The notes beneath the pieces were generated by a model that did not search any database, had not been told where the DNA came from, and was given only the letters and a program-made list of their open reading frames with translations. This document shows, piece after piece, positions 1 to 10,564 of a stretch of DNA of 64,000 nt. Source of the stretch: Polynucleobacter sp. AM-26B4 (lineage in GTDB: Bacteria; Pseudomonadota; Gammaproteobacteria; Burkholderiales; Burkholderiaceae); the NCBI RefSeq assembly GCF_018882285.1, contig NZ_JACVOT010000001.1:372001-436000 (forward strand). Reading direction: 5' to 3'. The position numbers were made by a program, and so were the translations under genes. Positions within the stretch are counted from its first letter, which is position 1, and each line of letters begins with the position of its first letter.

Positions 1-237
1 GTAACCGTTTTCTAGAGCGTCAATCGCTACAGAAACGAAATCGCCTGGTTGAACTTCAACTTCACCTTGATCGTTAAGGAATTCCTCAACAGAGATAAAA
101 GCTTCAGATTTCAAACCGGCATTTACCACCACGAAGTTGTGATCAATACGCACAACTTCAGCGGAAATAACTTGACCAGCCTTCATATTAGAGCGGGCTA
201 GGGATTCTTCAAATAGAGCTGCAAAAGATTCAGACAT
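1..237 (-). CDS. rpsA: 30S ribosomal protein S1, N-terminal part (cut by window edge)
   Basis: The gene starts with ATG at 237 and runs off the left edge, so only about the first 79 residues are visible. They read MSESFAALFEESL followed by the first S1 RNA-binding repeat (segment VVRIDHNFVVVNAGLKSE, then EVEVQPGDFVSVAIDALENG). S1 binds mRNA at the 30S platform and helps translation initiation. It is the last visible gene of the minus-strand run that includes cmk, the usual cmk-rpsA order in proteobacteria. About 110 bp separate it from cmk, enough for its own promoter, but I see no convincing one. Identification is firm because both sequence and context agree. Confidence 0.95.
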   Translation of the reverse strand, partial: MSESFAALFEESLARSNMKAGQVISAEVVRIDHNFVVVNAGLKSEAFISVEEFLNDQGEVEVQPGDFVSVAIDALENGY

Positions 238-346
238 GAGTTTTCACTATAAAGCCGTCAAAAGACTCGACGGGTTAGATTGCACATACCAGTACTCGCG
301 TGGCAAGGACTGGCTCCTTGTTTTTCTTTGGTGGTCTCGAGCTTTT

Positions 347-1018
347 TTAAAAAGCTTGATGCCACTTCAGAACTTGATTCACCGCCTCTTCGATTGTCAT
401 TGACGTGGTGTCGAGGTGATGAGCCCCTTCCACAGCCTTTAGTGGCGAATTGCTGCGATTTGCATCGCGCGCATCCCGTTCACGTAAATCCTGCAAAAGG
501 ACTTGAATATTAGCAGAAAAGCCCTTAGCTATCAATTGTTTATAGCGTCTATCAGCTCTTGCCTCAGCGCTGGCAGTCAAAAAGACTTTGGTCACTGCAT
601 CCGTAAAAATCACGCTTGCCATGTCTCTTCCATCGGCCACCAAACCAGGTTTTTGCCTAAAAGCTCGCTGTCTTGAGATCAAAGCATTTCTGACGCCGGT
701 ATGAACAGCGACCTCGGAGGCGCGCTTACCCATTTCCTCTTGGCGTATTTGGTCGGTCACATCCTCACCGGCAAGAAAGACTCTATCTCCTTGAAAATTA
801 ACATTTAAATTTTCAGCAATGGGGATTAAGTCCGCCTCAGAGGCCGTTGAAACACCCACCTTGAAGCTGGCCAAACCAACCAAACGATACAGTGCCCCAC
901 TGTCCAAATAGTGATATCCCAAGCGCTCAGCCACTAATTGAGCAACCGTTCCCTTACCAGAGGCAGTGGGTCCATCGATCGCAATCACAGGGATAAAAGT
1001 ATTGGGGTTTTGGGTCAT
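347..1018 (-). CDS. cmk: Cytidylate kinase
   Basis: CMP/dCMP kinase of 223 residues, the usual length, catalysing ATP-dependent phosphorylation of CMP in pyrimidine nucleotide salvage and supply. The P-loop GPTASGKGT is at residues 16-24 and the family motif GRDMASVIF lies in the middle of the protein. The C-terminal part carries the Arg-rich [14 protein letters not shown] segment typical of Cmk, which contacts nucleotide phosphates. The ATG start at 1018 lacks a strong ribosome-binding site. The gene normally follows aroA directly; here a FAD oxidoreductase gene lies in between, ending 74 bp upstream. Confidence 0.97.
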   Translation of the reverse strand: MTQNPNTFIPVIAIDGPTASGKGTVAQLVAERLGYHYLDSGALYRLVGLASFKVGVSTASEADLIPIAENLNVNFQGDRVFLAGEDVTDQIRQEEMGKRASEVAVHTGVRNALISRQRAFRQKPGLVADGRDMASVIFTDAVTKVFLTASAEARADRRYKQLIAKGFSANIQVLLQDLRERDARDANRSNSPLKAVEGAHHLDTTSMTIEEAVNQVLKWHQAF

Positions 1019-1092
1019 TTTTGATGATTTTTAGGGTTTTAAGCCAGAGTGGCGACTTTTTATCAGTATAAATATTTCTTAATGTGAAATGA

Positions 1093-2208
1093 TCAATGCT
1101 GCAATTTAGCCACAAAATCAGCGATTGATAGGCAAGAAGTGAGTCCTGGAGATTCCATGCCGAGCAAATTAATCAAGCCTGGCACACCATGTTCCTGCTC
1201 AGTCTGTATCAAAAAGTCAGCCGATGGATCTTGAGGCCCGCTGATTTTTGGACGAATTCCGGTGTACGAAGGGTTCACTTCCTTGTTTAGTACGGCTGGG
1301 TAATAGCGAGCAACTGCATCGATGAAACGTTGGCGACGAGAATCATCAAAGGCGTAGTCAACAGAATCTATCCACTCAATGTCAGGGCCGAATCGAACTT
1401 GGCCACCCATGTCCAAAGTGACATGAACACCCAAATACCCATGACCCGCTACTGGATAAATCAAATGCTTGAATGGGCTTTTGCCACTCATCGTGAAGTA
1501 ATGGCCAATCGCATAGTAAGGTTTCGGAATCGCCGACTCTCGAATCCCCTCGATGGATCGTGCGACATCACAGGCATATAAACCAGCAGCATTGATGACC
1601 GTTTTAGCCAATATCAAACTTTGATCAGCATCACCCAATTGAATTTGAATGCCGTTCGATACAGCGCGTCCAGAATCAACCGGTGAATTAACAATGAAAT
1701 TTCCACCGGCGTTTTCAAAATCACCCAACAGTGAGAGCATCAAAGCGTGACTGTCGATGATGCCAGTGCTCGGAGATAACACAGCACCATGAGCATGAAC
1801 CTCTGGCTCCAGCTCATTTAATTCAGCCTTGCTGACATGACGCAAATCATGCACACCATTCACTTGAGCCGCCTGAATATAACTATCTAGTTTGGCCAAC
1901 TCTTCTTCACGACTGGCCACAATCAGCTTGCCGATTTGTTGATGGGGAATTGATCTCTCTTTTGCGTAGGCATACAACATCTGCTTGCCTTGCACACAAT
2001 GAAACGCCTTGAGAGAACCTGCTGGGTAATAAATACCTGCATGGATCACCTCAGAATTTCTAGAGCTGGTCTCCATGCCAAAGGCGTCATTTCTTTCTAA
2101 AAGAATGACCTCGCGACCTTCCATCTGAAGTTTTCTGGCCACCGCCAGACCAATCACCCCTGCGCCAATAACGATGACATCGCATTCAAAGTCATGTTCG
2201 GTTTTCAT
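1093..2208 (-). CDS. FAD-dependent oxidoreductase, L-2-hydroxyglutarate oxidase-like
   Basis: A DAO-fold flavoprotein of 371 residues from the ATG at 2208. An upstream in-frame extension would overlap aroA by over 60 bp and is unlikely. The dinucleotide-binding motif GAGVIG is at residues 15-20, followed by the ERN acidic end of the second strand. SSRNSEVIHAGIYYP and the C-terminal GMESPGLTSCLSIA segment are characteristic of the LhgO/L2HGDH branch, which oxidises L-2-hydroxyglutarate and passes electrons to the quinone pool. It starts 11 bp after the aroA stop and so is probably cotranscribed. Substrate assignment is by family resemblance only; glycerol-3-phosphate or another 2-hydroxyacid is possible. 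Confidence 0.8.
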   Translation of the reverse strand: MKTEHDFECDVIVIGAGVIGLAVARKLQMEGREVILLERNDAFGMETSSRNSEVIHAGIYYPAGSLKAFHCVQGKQMLYAYAKERSIPHQQIGKLIVASREEELAKLDSYIQAAQVNGVHDLRHVSKAELNELEPEVHAHGAVLSPSTGIIDSHALMLSLLGDFENAGGNFIVNSPVDSGRAVSNGIQIQLGDADQSLILAKTVINAAGLYACDVARSIEGIRESAIPKPYYAIGHYFTMSGKSPFKHLIYPVAGHGYLGVHVTLDMGGQVRFGPDIEWIDSVDYAFDDSRRQRFIDAVARYYPAVLNKEVNPSYTGIRPKISGPQDPSADFLIQTEQEHGVPGLINLLGMESPGLTSCLSIADFVAKLQH

Positions 2209-2219
2209 GATTGAGTCAA

Positions 2220-3545
2220 TTAGATTGATTTTGCAATTTGAGAAAATTCTTTGAAATACTCTGGAAATGTTTTTGCCACGCAAGCAGGATCATTGATCCT
2301 GATACGCAAAGGTCCAAGAGCGGCCAAAGAAAAACACATCGCCATGCGATGGTCATCATAGGTATCAATACCTTCAGGAGGAGATTGCCATTTTTTTGGT
2401 GGGGTGATTTGAATATAGTCATCACCCGCATCAACTATTGCACCCACTTTTCTTAATTCTTTGGCCATCGCAGCAATGCGATCTGTCTCTTTGACTTTCC
2501 AACTAGCAATGCCGGTCAATTTGGTAGGGCCTTCAGCAAATAAAGCTGCCACAGCCAATGTCATCGCCGCATCAGGGATTGCCAAACAATTGAGTTCAAT
2601 GCCTTGTAATTTGCCACTGGGGGTATCAACTCCCCTGACTTCAATCCAGTCATCACCCGCCATCACATTGGCACCCATTTGATTCAAGGCATCAGCAAAA
2701 GCCACATCTCCTTGAATACTGTTTCTACCAACGCCTGTGACTCTCATCGGGCCTTCTGCAATAGCTCCGGCTGCTAAGAAGTAGGAAGCGGATGAAGCAT
2801 CACCTTCAACATACAGTTTTCCTGGACTGCTGTACGGTTGACCATCATTGGCTGGAATATAGAATTTCTGCCAATTGTCATTGCGCACATCAACACCAAA
2901 TCGTTTCATCAACTTCAAAGTGATATCAATGTAAGGTTTTGAGATCAACTCACCCATCACCTCGATACAAATTTCATTTTTAGCAACGAGAGGTAATGAC
3001 ATCAACAAAGCTGTTAAGAATTGACTAGAAACATCACCGCGTACTTTGATCAATTCATTGGTGCGTATCGTTCCTTTGGAGATCTTCAGTGGGGGATATC
3101 CTTCTTGTTGCTCATAAGCAACTTGAGCACCCACCATTCGCAAGCCATCGACCAAATCACCAATCGGTCTTTCGTGCATGCGTGGCACACCGTGCAAACG
3201 ATAATCACCACCCAGAATAGCTAAAGCTGCTGTCAGGGGACGTATGGCTGTGCCAGCATTACCCATGAATAAATCAGCTTGATCTTTCGGCAATTTGCCA
3301 GAGCATCCGTGCACGATGCAATCTTCTTTTGTTTCTTCAATGTTCACGCCAAGTGTCTTAAGCGCTGCACGCATCACTTGCGTGTCATCAGCATCTAACA
3401 AACCCTTGAGAGTGGTTGTACCTTTTGCGAGTGCGGACAGAAGTAAAACTCGATTGGAAATACTTTTCGAACCAGGTAAAGCAACTGTTCCTTCAGCCTT
3501 GATGTATGGTCCTAATTCAATAAATTCAATCACACCAGAAGTCAT
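2220..3545 (-). CDS. aroA: 3-phosphoshikimate 1-carboxyvinyltransferase (EPSP synthase)
   Basis: Sixth step of the shikimate pathway: transfers enolpyruvyl from PEP to shikimate-3-phosphate. The hallmark PGSKSISNR is at residues 24-32, GNAGTAIRP about 70 residues later, and the C-terminal [11 protein letters not shown] and DDHRMAM segments are present. Length is 441 residues from the ATG at 3545, which shares one base with the tyrA stop (TGATG), so translation is coupled. A start 15 bp upstream is open but less likely. The motif after GNAGTA has Ile-Arg-Pro, resembling the ordinary proteobacterial class of EPSP synthase. Confidence 0.97.
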   Translation of the reverse strand: MTSGVIEFIELGPYIKAEGTVALPGSKSISNRVLLLSALAKGTTTLKGLLDADDTQVMRAALKTLGVNIEETKEDCIVHGCSGKLPKDQADLFMGNAGTAIRPLTAALAILGGDYRLHGVPRMHERPIGDLVDGLRMVGAQVAYEQQEGYPPLKISKGTIRTNELIKVRGDVSSQFLTALLMSLPLVAKNEICIEVMGELISKPYIDITLKLMKRFGVDVRNDNWQKFYIPANDGQPYSSPGKLYVEGDASSASYFLAAGAIAEGPMRVTGVGRNSIQGDVAFADALNQMGANVMAGDDWIEVRGVDTPSGKLQGIELNCLAIPDAAMTLAVAALFAEGPTKLTGIASWKVKETDRIAAMAKELRKVGAIVDAGDDYIQITPPKKWQSPPEGIDTYDDHRMAMCFSLAALGPLRIRINDPACVAKTFPEYFKEFSQIAKSI

Positions 3546-4432
3546 CAACGACCTTCCCATTTTTGACGTTCCGCACTGGCGCGCGTAAAAGCTTTTAATA
3601 AAGCATCGCCATCTTCCTTGGCAATCATGTCTCTGAGTTGCTTGGTTAAGTTGAGGTATTGATCCAACTCTTTCAATAGAGCTGTTTTATTGGCCAAACT
3701 GATGTCGCGCCACATCTCAGGACTAGACGCAGCAATTCTTGTGAAATCTCTGAAGCCAGCACCTGCATGACCCAATTTGACATTCGCGTCTTCTGAGTTA
3801 GCCACCTGCAACATCAAAGCAAAAGACAAAACGTGAGGCAAATGTGAAATCGCAGCGAACACTGCGTCATGCTGCAAAGAAGACATGCGATGCGTGTTGG
3901 CGCCCGTGCCCAACCAAAATTCATTGATGGCTTCTACAGCCGCTGGTGCGTTTTCTTGCAAAGGGCAAAGGATCACTTCTTTACCTTGGTACAAATCTGC
4001 TTTGGCAGCATTCGCACCATGTTGTGCTCCACCCGCGATTGGGTGAGCCGGAATAAATTGCGCCACTTTGTCACCCAAAGCGGTTTTAGCCGCCATGATC
4101 ACATCAGTCTTAGTGCTGCCCGCATCAGTGATCAAAGCATTTTGTTTTAGGTGGGGCTCAATCGCATGAAGGATGCTGAAAGTTTGCGCAACAGGTACGC
4201 ACACCACGATCACATCTGATTCTTTAGCACATTGCTCAAGACTCACCGCTTGATCAATCGCACCAAGCTTGATGGCCTCATTTAAATTTACTTCTGAACG
4301 TCCAACGCCTAAAACCTTATCGAAGCTTTTGGCTTGTTTGTGCGCTAAGCCAATAGAAGCGCCAATCAAACCAACGCCAACAATGCCTAGAGTTAAAGGT
4401 TTTAATGCTGAAGTATTTTGCGTCATGGTCAT
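3545..4432 (-). CDS. tyrA: Prephenate dehydrogenase
   Basis: Monofunctional NAD(P)+-dependent prephenate dehydrogenase of 295 residues, making 4-hydroxyphenylpyruvate for tyrosine. The nucleotide-binding motif GVGLIG is at residues 19-24, and HPIAGG lies at the active site with the [15 protein letters not shown] helix beyond it. There is no chorismate mutase domain, in line with the mutase being fused to PheA in this genome. The ATG at 4432 overlaps the hisC stop by four bases (ATGA), and its own stop overlaps the aroA start, so it is embedded in a coupled operon. Confidence 0.96.
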   Translation of the reverse strand: MTMTQNTSALKPLTLGIVGVGLIGASIGLAHKQAKSFDKVLGVGRSEVNLNEAIKLGAIDQAVSLEQCAKESDVIVVCVPVAQTFSILHAIEPHLKQNALITDAGSTKTDVIMAAKTALGDKVAQFIPAHPIAGGAQHGANAAKADLYQGKEVILCPLQENAPAAVEAINEFWLGTGANTHRMSSLQHDAVFAAISHLPHVLSFALMLQVANSEDANVKLGHAGAGFRDFTRIAASSPEMWRDISLANKTALLKELDQYLNLTKQLRDMIAKEDGDALLKAFTRASAERQKWEGR

Positions 4433-5565
4433 CGCCCAAGTATTTTCTTGAGCGCATCGATGAAGACCTGATTCTCCTCAGGCAAACCAATAGAAATGCG
4501 CAACCATTGAGGCAAACCGTAATTACCCACTGGACGAACAATGACGCCAGCTTTTAAAAGCTCTAAATTAACCTTGGCACCGGCATTGGGCTCATCACCC
4601 ACTTTGACCAAAACAAAATTGCCGGATGATGGAATGTACGTTAAACCCATTGAATCAAATGCCTTGGTCAACTGTGCATAACCTGCACAATTCAGGTCAT
4701 AGCATTTCTTTAAAAATGCGCTGTCAGCCAATGCCGCAATCGCAGCTGCCTGAGCCAAACTGTTGACGTTGAAAGGCTGACGAATACGATTCAATAAATC
4801 AGTGATGTTGTTTTGCGCAATCCCATAGCCAATTCTCAAACCAGCCAAGCCATAGGCCTTTGAGAAACTTCTTGAAACAATCACATTTGGGTATTTTCTG
4901 ACCCAAGCAATGGCGTCGTATTGTTGTTCTGGGGTTAAAAATTCGTTGTAAGCCTCATCGATCACAACAACCACATGCTCTGGTACTTTTTGTAAAAAAG
5001 CGTCAATCTCAGATGCTTTTAAAAATGTTCCGGTGGGATTGTTTGGATTGGCCACAAACACCAAACGAGTTTTAGCGGTGATGGCTTTTAACATTGCCGG
5101 CAAGTCATGACCAAAATCAGTGGTGGCAGGAACTTCAATCGCTTTCGCACCAACCGCTTGAGTGGCTAATGGATAAACCGCAAAGGCATGCTTAGAGAAA
5201 ACAACTTCATCACCTTCTTGCGCAACAGCTCTGGCAGTCAACTCCAAGATGTCATTGCTGCCATTACCCAAAGTGATCCAATCAACCGATACATTGAGTT
5301 TTGTTGCCAAGGCATTTTTTAGTTCAAAACCATTGGAATCAGGATAGCGGCCTAAATCTTCAGCCGCTTTTGCCATCGCTTTTTTAGCAGACTCAGGCAT
5401 GCCCAATGGGTTTTCATTGGACGCCAACTTAACAATCTTGGTTTCATCAAGACCAAATTCACGAGCAACTTCACTGATGGGCTTGCCGCCAACATAAGGC
5501 GCAATGTCCCTTACGTGCTGAAGTCCAATTAATTGCTCGGTGTTTTGTCCACCCTCGTTGGCCAT
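4429..5565 (-). CDS. hisC: Histidinol-phosphate aminotransferase
   Basis: PLP-dependent fold-type I aminotransferase of 378 residues, exchanging histidinol phosphate and imidazole-acetol phosphate. In this operon position, between pheA and tyrA, it may also act on aromatic keto acids, an inference from context. The PLP lysine is Lys236 in SRSFSKAYG, with NPNNPTG and DEAYNEF upstream. I prefer the ATG at 5565 because AGGAAAG lies about ten bases before it; an in-frame TTG at 5571 is possible. It starts 16 bp after the pheA stop and overlaps tyrA by four bases. Confidence 0.95.
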   Translation of the reverse strand: MANEGGQNTEQLIGLQHVRDIAPYVGGKPISEVAREFGLDETKIVKLASNENPLGMPESAKKAMAKAAEDLGRYPDSNGFELKNALATKLNVSVDWITLGNGSNDILELTARAVAQEGDEVVFSKHAFAVYPLATQAVGAKAIEVPATTDFGHDLPAMLKAITAKTRLVFVANPNNPTGTFLKASEIDAFLQKVPEHVVVVIDEAYNEFLTPEQQYDAIAWVRKYPNVIVSRSFSKAYGLAGLRIGYGIAQNNITDLLNRIRQPFNVNSLAQAAAIAALADSAFLKKCYDLNCAGYAQLTKAFDSMGLTYIPSSGNFVLVKVGDEPNAGAKVNLELLKAGVIVRPVGNYGLPQWLRISIGLPEENQVFIDALKKILGR

Positions 5566-5581
5566 GATCAATCTTTCCTAA

Positions 5582-6661
5582 TTAATGACTGCGTGGGTAT
5601 GAGCCTAGGTTTTTGAAAAACGCCGCCTCAGCTTGCAATTCAGTTAACGCGGCAGCAACCTTTGGATCATTGGCATGGCCATCCATGTCGATGTAAAAGA
5701 AATATTCCCAAGTGCCACGTCTTGCTGGACGTGACTCAAGACGATTCATTGAAACACCATGTTTAGCCATTGGGGCCAATAACTGATGCACAGCACCAGG
5801 TTTATTGTTTACGGAAAGAATCACAGAAGTTTGATCTTTACCTGAAGGCTGACATGAGCCGTGGCTCACGATCACGAAACGTGTGCGGTTGTGCGGGTCA
5901 TCCTGAATCTGACTTTGTACTGCTTGCAAGCCATACTGTTGCTGAGCTGAATCGCCAGCAATGGCAGCAACCGTTGGGTCTTGAGCTGCTAGCTTTGCTG
6001 CCTCGCCATTACTGCTCATTGCTTGACGATCTAATTTAGGAGCATTGCTTGATAACCAACGCTGGCACTGTGCCAAAGCTTGAGGGTGAGCCATCACACG
6101 TGTCACACCATCCAAATTCCCTGATTTGGTCAACAAATGATGTTTGATGGCCAAAGCCACTTCACCAGTGATCTTTAAATCAGTGTCCAGTAACAAATCC
6201 AATGTTCTTGAAATCGCACCTTCCGATGAATTTTCAACAGGTGCAACACCAAAATCAGCTGCGCCAGCATCCACTGCACGAAACACCTCATCGATGCTTG
6301 AGCAAGGAACTTTGCTGATCGACTGTCCAAACTGAGCGAACGCAGCTTGCTCTGAAAATGTACCCGCAGGCCCCAAATAAGCAACGCGCACTGGGGCTTC
6401 CAAGGCGCGGCATGCAGACATGATTTCTCGCCAAATGTAGGTGATGCCATCAGCCGCCAAAGGACTTTTGTTTTTTGCAATCAAACCATCAATGACTTGA
6501 CGCTCACGTTCTGGACGAAAAACTGGGGCATTCACATCATGCTTGATTTTGCCTACTGCTTGAGCAGCTTCGGCACGAGCCGCCAGTAACTCTAAAAGTT
6601 GCTGGTCTATAGAGTCAATCCGAGCGCGCAAAGGAGCTAAATCTTTATCATCAGCAGCCAC
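5582..6661 (-). CDS. pheA: Bifunctional chorismate mutase / prephenate dehydratase
   Basis: P-protein of phenylalanine synthesis, about 359 residues. An N-terminal chorismate mutase helix bundle (LRARIDSIDQQLLELL, KIKHD) occupies roughly residues 1-90. A prephenate dehydratase domain begins with AYLGPAGTFSEQAA, and a C-terminal ACT domain (KPGAVHQLL, ESRPARRGTWEYFF) should bind phenylalanine for feedback inhibition. I chose the GTG at 6661 because AAGGAG, inside the end of serC, sits seven bases before it; a TTG at 6667 is also in frame. It overlaps serC by 11 bp. Confidence 0.95.
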   Translation of the reverse strand: MAADDKDLAPLRARIDSIDQQLLELLAARAEAAQAVGKIKHDVNAPVFRPERERQVIDGLIAKNKSPLAADGITYIWREIMSACRALEAPVRVAYLGPAGTFSEQAAFAQFGQSISKVPCSSIDEVFRAVDAGAADFGVAPVENSSEGAISRTLDLLLDTDLKITGEVALAIKHHLLTKSGNLDGVTRVMAHPQALAQCQRWLSSNAPKLDRQAMSSNGEAAKLAAQDPTVAAIAGDSAQQQYGLQAVQSQIQDDPHNRTRFVIVSHGSCQPSGKDQTSVILSVNNKPGAVHQLLAPMAKHGVSMNRLESRPARRGTWEYFFYIDMDGHANDPKVAAALTELQAEAAFFKNLGSYPRSH

Positions 6662-7742
6662 GTTCAAACTCCTTCATGTACTCAACCAATGCTTGCACAC
6701 CAGCCATTGGCATAGCGTTATAAATACTGGCGCGCATTCCGCCAACACTCTTGTGACCTTTGATATTCATCAAACCTTGCTTAGCAGCGCCTTCTACAAA
6801 AGCGTCATTTAACTTTTCATCCTTCAGATAAAAAGTAACGTTCATGCGTGAGCGACAACTTGCATCAACTTTAGATGTGAACAAACTACTTGAATCAATC
6901 GCACCATAAAGCAAATTTGATTTAGCAATATTTATTTTTTCCATGGCAGCAACACCACCTTGGCGTTTTAACCATTTAAACACCAAACCAGCCAAATAAA
7001 TACTGTAAGTTGGCGGCGTGTTGAGCATTGAATCATTCTCAGCCTGCTTGGCCCAATCCCACACCATTGGCGTGATAGGCATTGCATGACCCAATAAATC
7101 TTTGCGCACAATCACGATACTCAAACCAGCAGGACCAATATTTTTTTGCGCACCACCAAACAAAACACCAAATTCATTGATGTCGAAAACTCTGGACAAA
7201 ATATTGCTAGAAACATCGGCCACTAATGGCTTTTTTACTTTAGGCACTTGTTGAAACTCAACACCACCAACAGTTTCGTTCGAACAAATGTGCACATAGG
7301 CAGCATCATCCGACAACTGCCAATCCTTTTGATCAGGGATGCTTGTAAAGCCGGTATTGGCACTTGAAGCTGCAACGTGAGCTTGACCATACTTGGCCGC
7401 TTCTTTGACAGATTTTTCTGTCCAAATACCAGTGACGATGAAATCTGCCTTGGGGCCATTGCTGGCCAATGGCATCAAGTTCATTGGAATCGCTGCGTTC
7501 TCACCGATAGCGCCACCTTGCAAAAACAAGACAGCGTAGTTATCGGGAACATTCATTAACTCGCGAAGGTCTGACAAAGTCTCTTCGTAACAAGCCATGA
7601 ACGGCTTGCCACGATGACTGACTTCCATCACGCCCATGCCCAAACCATTCCAGTTGAGCATTTCATCGGCGGCCTGTTTTAAAACTTCTTCAGGAAGCGT
7701 TGCTGGCCCTGGTGCGAAGTTAAAAACGCGGCGATCAAACAT
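6651..7742 (-). CDS. serC: Phosphoserine aminotransferase
   Basis: PLP enzyme converting 3-phosphohydroxypyruvate to 3-phosphoserine (serine pathway), with a second role in pyridoxine synthesis in proteobacteria. It has 363 residues, starting [17 protein letters not shown], the conserved N-terminus of the family. The PLP lysine is Lys200 in [12 protein letters not shown]. The ATG at 7742 overlaps the gyrA stop by eight bases (ATGTTTGA), so the in-frame extension further upstream is rejected. The gyrA-serC-pheA arrangement is common in Burkholderiales. Confidence 0.97.
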   Translation of the reverse strand: MFDRRVFNFAPGPATLPEEVLKQAADEMLNWNGLGMGVMEVSHRGKPFMACYEETLSDLRELMNVPDNYAVLFLQGGAIGENAAIPMNLMPLASNGPKADFIVTGIWTEKSVKEAAKYGQAHVAASSANTGFTSIPDQKDWQLSDDAAYVHICSNETVGGVEFQQVPKVKKPLVADVSSNILSRVFDINEFGVLFGGAQKNIGPAGLSIVIVRKDLLGHAMPITPMVWDWAKQAENDSMLNTPPTYSIYLAGLVFKWLKRQGGVAAMEKINIAKSNLLYGAIDSSSLFTSKVDASCRSRMNVTFYLKDEKLNDAFVEGAAKQGLMNIKGHKSVGGMRASIYNAMPMAGVQALVEYMKEFERGC

Positions 7743-10458
7743 TCTCCGGCTCCCCGCCCTCATCTTCTTGAGTCGCTACGCCACCCACTGTTCCATCAGC
7801 TGACTCATCATCAACTTCATCACCCTCGTCATCATCGCTTTCAGCAATGCGCTGCAAACCTGACAATTGAGTGCCTTCATCAACGTTGATCAAAGTCACA
7901 CCTTGAGTGGCACGACCCATTTCACGAATCTCAGCAACACGCGTGCGAACCAACACACCACCTGTTGTGATTAACATGATTTGATCTTGTTCTGAGACCA
8001 AAACAGCAGCAACCACTTTACCGTTGCGCTCACTTGTTTGGATCGCAATCATGCCCTTAGTACCGCGGCCATGACGGGTGTACTCTGCGATTGGTGTGCG
8101 CTTACCGTAACCGTTAGCGGTTGCAGTTAGAACACTACCCGGCAATGGCGCACCATTTTCATCAACAGCATTTGTTTGACCTTCAACTTCAGCAGGCGCC
8201 ACCAACATGGCGATCACTTCATGTGAAGCATCTAAATTCATACCGCGAACACCACGAGCTGTTCGACCCATTGGTCGCACATCGTTCTCATCAAAACGAA
8301 CTGCTTTACCAGCATCGGAGAACAACATCACATCGTGACGACCATCAGTGATCGCAGCACCTACCAAATGATCGCCCTCATCCAAGTCAACAGCAATGAT
8401 GCCGGCCTTACGTGGATTAGAGAAATCTGATAAACGTGATTTCTTCACCACACCTTTGCGAGTTGACATGAACACATACTTGTCATCTTCGTAGGCTTTG
8501 ATTGGAAGAATCACTGTGATTTTTTCACCTTCAACCAATGGGAAGATATTCACAATTGGTTTACCACGTGATGCACGACCACCTTGTGGAACTTCCCACA
8601 CCTTCAACCAGTACATACGGCCGCGATCTGAGAAACACAAAATCGTGTCATGGGTGTTGGCAACGAATAATGTATCAATCCAGTCTTCGTCTTTGGTTGC
8701 AGCAGCTTGCTTGCCACGACCACCGCGTTTTTGCGCACGGTACTCAGACAAAGGTTGGCTCTTCATATAGCCACCGTGAGACAAGGTCACAACCAAATCT
8801 TGTGGAGTGATCAAATCTTCTGTGAATAGTTCAGTGGCATTCATCTCAATGCGTGAACGACGACCTGTGTCATTGCCCGCTTGACCAAACTCAGCTTGAA
8901 CTGCTTGAAGCTCTTCAGTGATGATCACTGTGATGCGCTCAGGCTTGGCCAAGATGTCTAATAAATTAGCAATCTCAAGCATCACTTCTTTGTATTCGCC
9001 AACAATCTTGTCTTGCTCAAGACCAGTTAAGCGCTGCAAGCGCATTTGTAGAATCTCTTGAGCCTGACCTTCTGATAAACGATACAAACCATCTGCTTGC
9101 ATACCAGCAGCTGGATCCAAATCTTCAGGACGGAATGAATTACGGCCACCAGGCGCATCTTTTTCTGCACGCGCCAACATCTCACGCACAACTTCAGAGT
9201 CCCAAGACTTCAATAGCAATTCACGCTTCGCTTCTGGAGGCGTTGGTGCTGCTTTGATGATTTTGATGAATTCATCAATATTGGCAAGAGCAACAGCCAA
9301 ACCTTCGAGCACATGACCACGCTCACGCGCTTTACGAAGTTCGAAAACAGTTCGACGTGTCACCACTTCTCTGCGGTGTGACAAGAAGCAATCCAACATT
9401 TGTTTCAAGTTCAACAAGCGTGGCTGGTTATCAACCAAGGCCACCATGTTCATACCAAATGTATCTTGCAGCTGCGTGTATTTATATAAGTTGTTCAGCA
9501 CCACTTCAGGTACTTCACCACGCTTCAATTCAATCACTACACGCATACCGGATTTATCAGATTCATCACGAATATCTGAAATACCCTCAACCTTTTTCTC
9601 AGTGATGAGTTCGGCGATGCGCTCAAGCAAAGTCTTTTTATTGACCTGGTACGGCAATTCGTCAACGATGATCGCCTGACGTGAACCGCGCTCCATGTCT
9701 TCAAAGTGAGTCTTAGCACGCATGACCACGCGACCACGACCAGTTCGGTAACCATCTTTAACGCCTTGGATACCGTAGATGATTCCAGCTGTTGGGAAAT
9801 CAGGGGCTGGAATGATTTCCATCAAATCATCAATCGTGCACTCTGGATGATTGAGTAAATGCAAACAAGCAGACACAACTTCATCTAAGTTGTGCGGAGG
9901 AATGTTGGTGGCCATACCCACAGCAATACCTGATGATCCATTGATCAACAAATTAGGTATTTTTGCCGGAAGAATTAATGGCTCTTTTTCGCTACCGTCA
10001 TAGTTCGGTCCGAAATCAACAGTTTCTTTATCTAAATCGTCTAATAGCTGATGGGCTATCTTCGCCAAACGGATTTCCGTGTAACGCATCGCCGCAGCGT
10101 TATCACCGTCCACAGAACCGAAGTTACCCTGACCATCAACCAGCATGTAACGCAAGGAGAAATCCTGCGCCATACGAACGATGGTGTCGTAAACAGCGGA
10201 GTCGCCATGGGGGTGATACTTACCGATCACGTCACCGACGATACGGGCAGACTTCTTATAAGCCCTGTTCCAGTCGTTATTTAGCTCATGCATCGCGAAC
10301 AAAACACGACGGTGAACGGGCTTTAAACCGTCCCTCACATCGGGCAAAGCTCGGCCCACAATGACGCTCATGGCATAGTCCAAATAGGACCGACGCATCT
10401 CGTCTTCTAGGGATATTGGGAGTGTCTCTTTAGCAGCGTTATTTTGTGTAATTTCCAT
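7735..10458 (-). CDS. gyrA: DNA gyrase subunit A
   Basis: Type IIA topoisomerase subunit of 907 residues that breaks and rejoins DNA and, with GyrB, introduces negative supercoils. The catalytic tyrosine is Tyr126 in [10 protein letters not shown]. The quinolone-resistance region [11 protein letters not shown] has Ser87 and Asp91 at the positions equivalent to E. coli 83 and 87, the susceptible-type residues. The GyrA-box is present as QKRGGRG, followed by the beta-pinwheel C-terminal domain and a short acidic tail ([14 protein letters not shown]). It is the first gene of the minus-strand operon; the ATG at 10458 is divergent from the ompA-like gene. Confidence 0.98.
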   Translation of the reverse strand: MEITQNNAAKETLPISLEDEMRRSYLDYAMSVIVGRALPDVRDGLKPVHRRVLFAMHELNNDWNRAYKKSARIVGDVIGKYHPHGDSAVYDTIVRMAQDFSLRYMLVDGQGNFGSVDGDNAAAMRYTEIRLAKIAHQLLDDLDKETVDFGPNYDGSEKEPLILPAKIPNLLINGSSGIAVGMATNIPPHNLDEVVSACLHLLNHPECTIDDLMEIIPAPDFPTAGIIYGIQGVKDGYRTGRGRVVMRAKTHFEDMERGSRQAIIVDELPYQVNKKTLLERIAELITEKKVEGISDIRDESDKSGMRVVIELKRGEVPEVVLNNLYKYTQLQDTFGMNMVALVDNQPRLLNLKQMLDCFLSHRREVVTRRTVFELRKARERGHVLEGLAVALANIDEFIKIIKAAPTPPEAKRELLLKSWDSEVVREMLARAEKDAPGGRNSFRPEDLDPAAGMQADGLYRLSEGQAQEILQMRLQRLTGLEQDKIVGEYKEVMLEIANLLDILAKPERITVIITEELQAVQAEFGQAGNDTGRRSRIEMNATELFTEDLITPQDLVVTLSHGGYMKSQPLSEYRAQKRGGRGKQAAATKDEDWIDTLFVANTHDTILCFSDRGRMYWLKVWEVPQGGRASRGKPIVNIFPLVEGEKITVILPIKAYEDDKYVFMSTRKGVVKKSRLSDFSNPRKAGIIAVDLDEGDHLVGAAITDGRHDVMLFSDAGKAVRFDENDVRPMGRTARGVRGMNLDASHEVIAMLVAPAEVEGQTNAVDENGAPLPGSVLTATANGYGKRTPIAEYTRHGRGTKGMIAIQTSERNGKVVAAVLVSEQDQIMLITTGGVLVRTRVAEIREMGRATQGVTLINVDEGTQLSGLQRIAESDDDEGDEVDDESADGTVGGVATQEDEGGEPENV

Positions 10459-10506
10459 CAGGCGATTTTATCACTCACAGACTGTTATTTATATGATTTA
10501 TAGTGC

Positions 10507-10512
10507 TAAAAT
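10507..10512 (+). promoter_or_regulatory. Candidate -10 element for the ompA-like gene
   Basis: TAAAAT lies about 50 bp upstream of the ATG at 10565 in the 106-bp divergent region with gyrA. No good -35 hexamer accompanies it (nearest TGTTAT, 18 bp upstream). The ATG is preceded by TTGAGGAAT, a good ribosome-binding site. Confidence 0.35.
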
Positions 10513-10564
10513 GCGGGGTATCCAATTTGGATCAGCCTCCACACAGATAATTTGAGGAATAAAA

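Noticed and set aside
9963-10364. 133-codon open frame on plus opposite gyrA
   Set aside because: It is antisense to the conserved gyrA N-terminal region, has basic low-complexity composition and no ribosome-binding site; a shadow frame.
7735-10458. Quinolone-resistance substitutions in GyrA
   Set aside because: Ser87 and Asp91 (E. coli positions 83 and 87) are the susceptible-type residues; nothing unusual.
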